A DNA stretch of 64,000 nt from the NCBI GenBank assembly GCA_020402745.1, contig JADBYZ010000025.1, positions 1 to 64,000 of the forward strand. The letters are read 5' to 3'. Positions 54,972 through 62,201 of the stretch are shown in pieces; the first letter of the stretch is position 1, and the number at the start of each line of letters is the position of its first letter. The translations under genes and the position numbers were made by a program. Source of the DNA: Phenylobacterium sp. (GTDB lineage: Bacteria; Pseudomonadota; Alphaproteobacteria; Caulobacterales; Caulobacteraceae). Below the pieces are notes generated by a model. The model searched no databases. It saw only the letters and a program-made list of their open reading frames with translations, and was not told the origin of the DNA.

Positions 54972-55445
54972 ATGGCGGGCCTGTCTAGCGCGGGGCGCAA
55001 CTCCCGACCGCCGGCACCGTCCGGCTCTCAGCGCTTGACCCAGTATGCGGCGCTCGCCTGGCGCGGTTCCGGCGGCAGCGCTGTCGAAATCCTTCTCATT
55101 ACCTCACGAGAGACCCGCCGGTGGGTGATACCCAAGGGCTGGCCCATCAAGGGCCTCAAGCCTCATCAGGCCGCCGCCCGAGAGGCCTGGGAAGAGGCCG
55201 GCGTGGAAGGACGCTTGGGCGCGCGCAAGATCGGATCCTATGATTACGAGAAGCGTCTGTCTGCTGGGCAGTTGCAACCTGTTCGCGTGGAGGTTTATCC
55301 CCTCCAGGTCCTCCTGACCCACCAGGAGTGGCCGGAGGCGCATCAGCGCGAACGCCTTTGGACATCTGCGACCGATGCCGCCTCGCGTGTCGAAGAACCC
55401 GGCCTCAAGCGTCTCCTCGCCGCTTTTCCCGGGCGGATTCTCTGA
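54972..55445 (+). CDS. Nudix hydrolase (diphosphoinositol-polyphosphate-hydrolase-like)
   Basis: A 157-residue protein with a Nudix box in WVIPKGWPIKGLKPHQAAAR and EAWEEAGVEG (about 53-78). The REAWEEAG part is intact; the first Glu of GX5E is not obvious, as in other DIPP-like members with the PKG-W-P/I-KG start. It then has GSYDYEKRL and VEVYPLQVLLTHQEWPE, typical of this branch. It probably cleaves nucleoside or polyphosphate diphosphates; substrate unassigned. The N-terminal 20 residues are Ser/Arg/Pro-rich and the real start may be later. Confidence 0.8.
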   Translation: MAGLSSAGRNSRPPAPSGSQRLTQYAALAWRGSGGSAVEILLITSRETRRWVIPKGWPIKGLKPHQAAAREAWEEAGVEGRLGARKIGSYDYEKRLSAGQLQPVRVEVYPLQVLLTHQEWPEAHQRERLWTSATDAASRVEEPGLKRLLAAFPGRIL

Positions 55446-55448
55446 ACC

Positions 55449-56054
55449 TCAGGCCCTGCGGGCCATGATTGGCAGGGGTTTACTCAGCATTTCGCCCTTC
55501 ATCGCGCCGACTCCCAGATGTGGGGAGACCGGTTGGGCGAGAATCTTGTGAACGGTCTCCATGCCCTCGATAACGTAGCCAAAGCAGGCGAACCCTAGGT
55601 TGTCGCCCTTGGCGGAGGGGTCCGCGTCGAGATAGGCTTGCTCACCCGCGCAGATGAAGAAGTCAGATGTGGCCGTCCCCGGCGCCCTTCGGCCCATGGA
55701 TACGGCGCCGTCCGTGTGCTTGAGGCCCGTGCGGCTGGTAGGCTCATGCCGCACCGCCGGGAGGACCCAAGCGGGATTGTTCTGCAGGCCTCCCTGAACG
55801 ACGCCGTAGTCGAAGACTTCGGCTCCGGGCGGTACGGAGCGACGGTAGAAGGCCGCCCTGTCCATGCGTCTCTCATCCACGTACCGGAGGAAGTTTGCTG
55901 TGGTCACCGGCGCCTTGTCGCCTCTCAGCTCAAGAAGAATGTCTCCAAGGCGTGTCGAGAGCCGAACTTTCACAACCCCTGGGGCGACAGCGAGCAGAGC
56001 GGGCGCGGCAGAGACCGATGCCGCAGCGGCAAGAAGATTTCGGCGACGGATCAT
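55449..56054 (-). CDS. Cyclophilin-type peptidyl-prolyl isomerase, exported
   Basis: A 201-residue protein. A twin-Arg-like signal (MIRRRNLLAAAASVSAAPAL) is followed by a cyclophilin domain with VRLSTRLGDILLELRGDKAP, VTTANFLRYVDE, the FYRRSV substrate region and GAVSMGRRAPGTATSDFFIC. Catalytic Arg and the GxxxxxxSQFFI-like strand are present in variant form (ATSDFFI). It would help fold periplasmic proteins. It converges on the Nudix gene with a 3-nt gap. Confidence 0.88.
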   Translation of the reverse strand: MIRRRNLLAAAASVSAAPALLAVAPGVVKVRLSTRLGDILLELRGDKAPVTTANFLRYVDERRMDRAAFYRRSVPPGAEVFDYGVVQGGLQNNPAWVLPAVRHEPTSRTGLKHTDGAVSMGRRAPGTATSDFFICAGEQAYLDADPSAKGDNLGFACFGYVIEGMETVHKILAQPVSPHLGVGAMKGEMLSKPLPIMARRA

Positions 56055-56086
56055 GGGCGTCTCCTTCGAACGCCGATCCTAGTCGG

Positions 56087-58678
56087 CTAAAGGACTCCGT
56101 AAAGCCCGACGCTGTGTTGCGAAGCCATCTCAGGGCTCCCGGCCTGGACCCGGACGCCCGCCCAGCGATTGATGGTCGCGATAAGCTTGGCGGGAACGAT
56201 CGGTTTGCCGATGTGGTCATTCATGCCGGCGCGCTCAGCCTCGGCGACCTGGTCTGGCAAGACATTCGCCGAGAGCGCGACAATCGGGGTTGTGCTGTTC
56301 TCCTGAGACAGCTGCCGGATGGCCCGCGCTGTCGCGAAGCCGTCCATTCCAGGCATCTGGAGGTCCATGAGAATGAGGTCGAACGTCTGACTCACAGCCA
56401 GGGAGACCGCCTGAGCGCCCCCGGAAGCTTCCTCCACCTTCTGGCCTACCGCCTCCAGAAGCGCCCGAACGATCTCTCGATTTGCATCGAGGTCATCGAC
56501 GACGAGGATACGGAGGCTTTCTTCGGCCTCTTCAAGCGGCCCTGCAGGCGCCTCAAGCTGCGCTCCGTCGGCGGGTGGGGCGATCAAGTCGAAGGTGAAC
56601 GTCGACCCTGCGCCGAGTGTTGATCGCGCTGAGATCGAGCCACCCATGAGCTCGGTCAACTGTCGGCAGATGGATAGTCCAAGCCCGCTTCCGCCGTATC
56701 TTCGGCTGATCGAACCGTCCGCCTGGGTGAAGCGCTGGAAGAGCTTCTCGACCGACTCACTGGCGATGCCGACGCCAGTGTCCGCAACCGAAATCTCGAC
56801 GGCCTCTCGAGTCCAGTCATAACGGGCCTCGACTTGGATCGAGCCTTGCTCGGTGAACTTCAGAGCGTTTCCCAGCAGGTTCGACAGCACTTGCTGGACG
56901 CGCGAACGGTCAGCGTGCACATGCTCCGGCGCCGCGCCTGCGATCGTCACCTCAAGCCGGAGTCCCTTGGCTTCGGCCAGCTCTGCGAACAGGTCCGCGA
57001 CCTCTTCGAGGAAGGTCTTAAGGTGGAAGGGCGCTGGATCGAGGTCGACATGGCCTGCCTGCAGTTTTGAGAAGTCCAGGATGTCGTTGACCACGGCGAG
57101 CAAGGCTTGGCCGCTCGCGATGACCTTGTGGATGTAGCTCTCGGCCTGGGAAGGAAGGTTTGGCACCCTCGACAAGAGTGTCGAGAAGCCGATCACGCCG
57201 GTGAGGGGGGTCCTCACCTCGTGGCTCATATTGGCCAGGAACTCGCTCTTGGCTTCGGCCGCCGCTTCTGCGTGCGCCTTGGCTTGCCGTAGGTCCTCCT
57301 CAAGGCTTCGTCGTTCCGTGACGTCACGGAAATTGATGACCGCAGACTGCGGGCGTCCAGCAGGGTCCCTGATGGTGTTGGCATAGCCTTCAAGCCAAAC
57401 AGCTTCTTCTCTGCGCCGCTGGGTGAGGAAGCGGAATTCCCCGATCAACTTGGCTTCCGGGTGATCCTCCTCGAAAACCCGGTCAAGAAGACGGATCGCC
57501 TCCGGCCGGTCCTCAGGGTGGATGAAGTCCACAAGGGGGTGATCGACCATCGAGTCCGGGGCGTATCCCAACATCTGTGCGGAGGGGGAGGCATAATGGA
57601 TGCTGCCGGTCTTGCTGACCCAGATCACAATGTCGGAGATGTTGTCCGCCAACAGCCTGAGCCGACCCTCGCTTTCGGAAAGGGCGGTCTCTCTCAGTCG
57701 AGTCTCGGTCATGTCGACCGAAACGCCGATGATCCCCGAAACCTCTCCGTGACCATCAAGTTCCGGATCGCATTGGGTGAGGATGTGTTTCACACGCCCG
57801 TCTCGGAGCTTGCAGGTCGCCTCCAGTCTCACCGGTCTGGAGGTCTCGAAAACCTCCTCGAACATGCCCTGCATCCGCGCTTGGTCGATCGGCTCGTGCA
57901 GCTTGAGGATCTCGTCGAAGGCGTTCTCGGTTCTGTCAGGGTCAGTATCATAGAGGTCCCGCAAGCCGGTTGATCCAGTGACCCGAGAGGTATCGCGGTC
58001 GATCCTGAAATGCCCGGAACCGGCGAGGTGTTCGGCGAGCGCGGCGATCCTTTGCGCGTCTTCGAGTTCCCGCGTCTTCGCCAAACTCTCCCCAAGAACG
58101 CGATCATAGGCCCGACGGCGCTCGGCGAGGCTGATAGAGATTGCGGTTATGGCCGCTGATAGGAGGGCCAGCACAGCCAAGTCGCTGGCGGCCCGCAGGC
58201 GCTCGCCCGCCTGAAAGTGCTCCACCGCGGAGGAGATGTGAAAGTAGGCGCTGGCGAGGATCGGAGGCGTGATCCGGGACCAGAGCTGGCGAGGCTTGCG
58301 GTAATCGATGATCAGGTCCGGGAAAAGGATGACGGCCCAAATGGCGAGCCCGGCGGCGACGGCGAACGGATCCAGCGTGGAAATCGCGATCAGTCCCAGG
58401 CTGGTGGCCGCCAGTGCGCGGATCGGGCTGATCAGTTCCAAAAGCGCAGCGAACCCTCCACCGGCGGATCTAAGTCGGACCTCCAGGAACGCCATCGCGA
58501 TGATGAAGACCAGATAGAGACAGGACCACTGGACTCCGACGAAGGGCGCCGCCGCTATGGCGATCATGGTCGAGGCCATCACATCCTTGGCTACGACACT
58601 CGAGATCAATCGTCGGATCTTCCGTCCCCTTGGAACGCTTTCCCCGGGGTTTCCCCGTTCCTGGCTTGCCCGTTGCAT
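56087..58678 (-). CDS. Hybrid sensor histidine kinase (PAS-PAS-HisKA-HATPase-REC), paralogue 1
   Basis: An 863-residue membrane kinase. About six hydrophobic helices (about 25-190) are followed by two PAS domains (about 210-330 and 335-465), then HisKA with the phospho-His near 486 in FLANMSHEVRTPLTGVIGFS. HATPase motifs are NLLGNALKFT (N box), DTGVGI (G1) and GGSGLGLSICR (G2). A C-terminal receiver has LRILVVDDLDANRE and phospho-Asp near 772 in LILMDLQMPGMDGF. There is no Hpt or output domain. I chose the ATG at 58678; an in-frame ATG at 58771 would extend into the divergent promoter. It is strongly similar to the two kinases at 59475 and 62202. Confidence 0.9.
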   Translation of the reverse strand: MQRASQERGNPGESVPRGRKIRRLISSVVAKDVMASTMIAIAAAPFVGVQWSCLYLVFIIAMAFLEVRLRSAGGGFAALLELISPIRALAATSLGLIAISTLDPFAVAAGLAIWAVILFPDLIIDYRKPRQLWSRITPPILASAYFHISSAVEHFQAGERLRAASDLAVLALLSAAITAISISLAERRRAYDRVLGESLAKTRELEDAQRIAALAEHLAGSGHFRIDRDTSRVTGSTGLRDLYDTDPDRTENAFDEILKLHEPIDQARMQGMFEEVFETSRPVRLEATCKLRDGRVKHILTQCDPELDGHGEVSGIIGVSVDMTETRLRETALSESEGRLRLLADNISDIVIWVSKTGSIHYASPSAQMLGYAPDSMVDHPLVDFIHPEDRPEAIRLLDRVFEEDHPEAKLIGEFRFLTQRRREEAVWLEGYANTIRDPAGRPQSAVINFRDVTERRSLEEDLRQAKAHAEAAAEAKSEFLANMSHEVRTPLTGVIGFSTLLSRVPNLPSQAESYIHKVIASGQALLAVVNDILDFSKLQAGHVDLDPAPFHLKTFLEEVADLFAELAEAKGLRLEVTIAGAAPEHVHADRSRVQQVLSNLLGNALKFTEQGSIQVEARYDWTREAVEISVADTGVGIASESVEKLFQRFTQADGSISRRYGGSGLGLSICRQLTELMGGSISARSTLGAGSTFTFDLIAPPADGAQLEAPAGPLEEAEESLRILVVDDLDANREIVRALLEAVGQKVEEASGGAQAVSLAVSQTFDLILMDLQMPGMDGFATARAIRQLSQENSTTPIVALSANVLPDQVAEAERAGMNDHIGKPIVPAKLIATINRWAGVRVQAGSPEMASQHSVGLYGVL

Positions 58679-58833
58679 TGCGCCTTCAGTCCAGGTTGGC
58701 CCCGACCGGACGTCGGGGACAAGCCCGCCTAATCTGCTCGGGAACTGTGAAGAAAAGCTTGTGCCGACCATGGCGTCACTGTCATCTGTGGGTCCTTTCG
58801 CAGCCGAAGCGCGCGGGGCAGGGACACAATCAC

Positions 58834-59352
58834 ATGGCGATTTCGCTCTACGACGTCAGCGTCGGCTCTATGGTTCAAACCGTCGGGGCGGTCTCCGCCT
58901 TTGTCGAGAAGGGGCGCAGATGGTGCGCGGAGGCCGGGATCAATCCCGATGACGTTGTCGAGACACGTCTTGCGGCGGATATGTTCCCCTTTCGATTCCA
59001 GCTTCTCTCCGTGGTCCACCACTCTATCGGCGCAATGGAGGGCGCGCGCGCCGGCGTCTTCGCCCCGCCTGCGCCCCAGGATCTTGATTACACGGGCCTG
59101 CAGGGCCTTGTTGCCGACGCCCTGGCCCGCCTTAAGGCTCTCTCGCCGGATGAGGTCGATGCGCTGGAGGGGCGCGAAGTCATCTTCAAGCTTGGGCAAT
59201 CCCAGATCCCCTTCACTGCGGAGGGCTTCCTGATGTCCTTCTCCCTGCCGAACCTTCACTTTCACGCAGCAACCGCCTACGACATCCTTCGTCAGAAGGG
59301 GGCGCCTCTGGGCAAGCGCGATTATCTCGGGGCGATGAGGATTCGGTCGTGA
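58834..59352 (+). CDS. DUF1993 family protein
   Basis: A 172-residue soluble protein with the DUF1993 pattern: MAISLYDVSVGSMVQTVGAV, DMFPFRFQLLSVVHHSIGAM and LPNLHFHAATAYDILRQKGA near the end, with conserved histidines (VVHH, HFH). It probably forms a DinB-like four-helix bundle that could bind metal; function is unknown. The start is the ATG with GGGGCAGGGA upstream. It is transcribed divergently from kinase 1 and converges on kinase 2. Confidence 0.85.
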   Translation: MAISLYDVSVGSMVQTVGAVSAFVEKGRRWCAEAGINPDDVVETRLAADMFPFRFQLLSVVHHSIGAMEGARAGVFAPPAPQDLDYTGLQGLVADALARLKALSPDEVDALEGREVIFKLGQSQIPFTAEGFLMSFSLPNLHFHAATAYDILRQKGAPLGKRDYLGAMRIRS

Positions 59353-59390
59353 GGAAGGGATTCAGGCTCGGGGCCTGATCCTGCGAGAGG

Positions 59391-59474
59391 GTCGGTTGTC
59401 GGATCGAAACATGATCTAAAGTATTGAAATGATAGCCTGTTCCTTCCAGACGTTCCGTCTGAAAGGAACAGGCT
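59391..59474 (-). repeat. Dispersed hairpin-plus-tail repeat, copy 2
   Basis: On the minus strand a 19-bp stem with one mismatch and a 3-nt loop (59434-59474, arms starting AGCCTGTTCCTT and ending AAGGAACAGGCT) is followed by ATCATTTCAATACTTTAGAT and then TTTCGATCCGACAACCG. Order and sequence match 41787-41898. It begins directly at the stop codon of kinase 2 and could stabilise or end that transcript. Confidence 0.7.
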
Positions 59475-62057
59475 CTAGGGTCTCTTGGGCACGCCGTCTG
59501 TGGCCATTTCAAGCGGAATCCTCACCCCCGCCCAGCGATTGAGCGTTTCGAAGAGTCGTGCTGTTACAATCGGCTTGTTCACATGATCGTTCATACCCGC
59601 CTGCTCCGCCTCCAAGACATGCTCAGCCAGAACGTTGGCGGATAGGGCGATGATGGGGGTGGTGCGGTTCTCCGTCGCGAGCTGGCGGATCGCCTGCGAG
59701 GCCGCGAAACCGTCCATACCGGGCATCTGAAGATCCATGAATATGATGTCGTATGGGGTGCGCATCGCAAGAGAGATAGCCTGCGAACCGCTGGCGGCTT
59801 CCTCGACAATCTGTCCCGTGGCCTCCAGCAGCACCCGGACCAGTTCCCTGTTGGTGTCGAGATCATCGACAACCAGAATGCGAAGCGCGGACGAGTCTAC
59901 AAAGCCAAGTCCCTTTTCGGGCGTGACGACTTCCGGGAGTTCGCAGGGCGGCGCCAGCACCTCAAAGGTAAAGGTCGTCCCCTGACCGGGAGTGGGGTCC
60001 AGGCGAATCTCGCCACCCATCAGATGGGTCAGCTGTCGGCAGATGGAGAGACCCAGGCCGGTGCCGCCAAACCGCCTGGTGATCGAGCTATCCGTCTGCG
60101 TGAACCTTTCGAATAGCTTGTCCTCCTCCCCGGCGGGAATTCCGATACCTGTGTCCCTCACCGAGATGGTGAGCGCCGACCTCTCCGCGTCGTAACGAAC
60201 CCCCACCTGGATCGAGCCTGTATCCGTGAATTTGACTGCATTGCTCATCAGGTTGTTGAGAACCTGTCGAAGCCGGCCCCGGTCTGCAAGGACGTAGTCA
60301 GGCGTCTCGTCATCGACATCGATGTGGAGCCCGAGACCCTTGGCGGAGACCTGGAGTGCGAACAGGTCCCGGATCTCCTGGAGGAAATCCCTGACAGACA
60401 CCGGGCCCGGATCCAGCCTCACCTGGCCGGCCTCCAGTTTCGAGAAATCGAGGATATCATTCACCACCGAGAGCAGGGCCTCGCCGTTTGTGATGACCTT
60501 CTGCACATAGCCTTCAGCCTTCGGTGGCAGGCCTGAGGTGCGGGACAGAATCTCTGAGAAACCGATCACCCCCGTCAGGGGCGTGCGGATCTCATGGCTC
60601 ATGTTCGCGAGAAACTCGCTTTTCGCCTCCATGGCGGCTTCGGCGCGGAGCTTGGCTTCTCTGAGGTCCCGTTCGAGCTCACGCCGCCTTGTGACGTCCC
60701 TGAAGTTGATCACCACAGACTGGGGTAGCCCCGCAGGATTCCGGATTGTCCGCGCATAGCCCTCCAACCAGACCGTTTGGTTCGGCCGTTCACGCGACAG
60801 GAAGCGGAACTCCCCCCGCAGCTCTGTCTCCAGAGCAACCTCCTTCAAGGCCCTGTCCATCAGTTGTAGGACCGCGTCGTAATCCTCGGGCTCAATAAAG
60901 TCGGTTAGCGAATGCTCTGTCAGTTCTTCAGGAACATATCCAAACGACGAGACCGAAGGAGAGGCGTAGAGAACACGTGCGTCTGGATCGACCCACAGAA
61001 TAATGTCAGTGACATTGTCAGCAAGCAGGCGGAGCCGCGCCTCGCTCTCCGCCAGTTCGGCCTCGCGTCGATGGGCCTCGGTGACATCAAATGAAATACC
61101 AAAAATCGCAGTTAAGTCGCCGGACTCGTCAAACTCGGGGTTTGTTTGTGACAGTATGTACTTTTCCTGGCCGCTTTTCAGCCGTAACCTCGTCTCTAGC
61201 CGCGCCGGAGACCGGGTCCGAACGACCTGTGAAACCATCTTTGCAATCTTTTCCCGCTCAGGCTCTTCGTAGCGGCTCAGGAGATCCTCCGGTCTCGGGG
61301 ATTGGTCGCCCTCCGAAAGGCCGTAGAGTTCGCAAAGGCCGGCGGAGGTCCTGAACTCGAGGGTGCGCACGTCCATCCTGAAGTGCCCGGAACCCCCTAG
61401 CTGTTCGGCCAGCATGGCCACCCGATGCGCCTCGGCCACCTGTCTGGCCTTCTCCCGGCTCCCAAAGAGGAGGTTTTGATAACCTTGGCGTCTGCGCTGC
61501 AACGCCGCGTAGATCGACAGCATCGCGCTCAGGGCGAGGATGGCGACGGCGATCTCCGGGATCACCAGCTCAGGCGTTCCTGACCAAACATGCCGTATCG
61601 AGGCCTCAACCGATCCCCAGGCCGCGGCTACCGCTTGAGGTCCGACCGCGATGGCGAGCTTGCGAGGCCGCCTGTACTCCAGAACCACGGCGCGGAAGGA
61701 GATCGTTCCCCAGATGACAACGGCGAGGACCGCTGGGAAGACCTCCTGCAAAGCCAAGAGCGCGAAGCCAACAGCCGCGGCGGAGCAGGAGCAAAGCAAC
61801 TCCATAAGGTCCCCCGGCCAGGCCCGGCTGGGCGCGATTCGGGAAAAGAGGACCTCCGCCGCCGCGGAGAGCAGTATGAAGCCCATCCAACTGGAGACAG
61901 CCGTAACGCCGAGGTAGGGCGCCGCCGCGACGCTGGCGATGGCGGCGGCAACGGAAAGGGGAAGCCACCTGCGCGCAATGATCCACCCGGCGAAGGGTCG
62001 GCGTCCGAGATTTGGACGGTCGGTCAGTCTCGGTCCCTTCGCAGCCTTTGCAACCAT
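59475..62057 (-). CDS. Hybrid sensor histidine kinase (PAS-PAS-HisKA-HATPase-REC), paralogue 2
   Basis: An 860-residue paralogue of the kinase at 56087. Six hydrophobic helices (about 30-190) are followed by two PAS domains, with a first-PAS motif GGSGHFRMDVRTLEF like GSGHFRID in paralogue 1, HisKA with FLANMSHEIRTPLTGVIGFS, NLMSNAVKFT, DTGIGI and GGTGLGLSICR. The C-terminal receiver has LRILVVDDLDTNRE and IIFMDLQMPGMDGF. The N-terminal sensory membrane part differs most from its relatives. The start is uncertain: ATG at 62057 gives a basic N-terminus (MVAKAAKGPR); a TTG at 62132 is the alternative. The gene ends at the hairpin repeat. Confidence 0.9.
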   Translation of the reverse strand: MVAKAAKGPRLTDRPNLGRRPFAGWIIARRWLPLSVAAAIASVAAAPYLGVTAVSSWMGFILLSAAAEVLFSRIAPSRAWPGDLMELLCSCSAAAVGFALLALQEVFPAVLAVVIWGTISFRAVVLEYRRPRKLAIAVGPQAVAAAWGSVEASIRHVWSGTPELVIPEIAVAILALSAMLSIYAALQRRRQGYQNLLFGSREKARQVAEAHRVAMLAEQLGGSGHFRMDVRTLEFRTSAGLCELYGLSEGDQSPRPEDLLSRYEEPEREKIAKMVSQVVRTRSPARLETRLRLKSGQEKYILSQTNPEFDESGDLTAIFGISFDVTEAHRREAELAESEARLRLLADNVTDIILWVDPDARVLYASPSVSSFGYVPEELTEHSLTDFIEPEDYDAVLQLMDRALKEVALETELRGEFRFLSRERPNQTVWLEGYARTIRNPAGLPQSVVINFRDVTRRRELERDLREAKLRAEAAMEAKSEFLANMSHEIRTPLTGVIGFSEILSRTSGLPPKAEGYVQKVITNGEALLSVVNDILDFSKLEAGQVRLDPGPVSVRDFLQEIRDLFALQVSAKGLGLHIDVDDETPDYVLADRGRLRQVLNNLMSNAVKFTDTGSIQVGVRYDAERSALTISVRDTGIGIPAGEEDKLFERFTQTDSSITRRFGGTGLGLSICRQLTHLMGGEIRLDPTPGQGTTFTFEVLAPPCELPEVVTPEKGLGFVDSSALRILVVDDLDTNRELVRVLLEATGQIVEEAASGSQAISLAMRTPYDIIFMDLQMPGMDGFAASQAIRQLATENRTTPIIALSANVLAEHVLEAEQAGMNDHVNKPIVTARLFETLNRWAGVRIPLEMATDGVPKRP

Positions 62058-62201
62058 GGGCTCAGGGCCACTTTCTCGCCTGCGCCGGCCGGGCGAAGCG
62101 ACTTCGTTGGGGCGTCTGATGAAACACGCCAATCATGGCTATCAAAGATGGGCCCCACGGATGGAGAGCTTCTGGAACGATGACTGAACCGCCGCAGAGG
62201 T

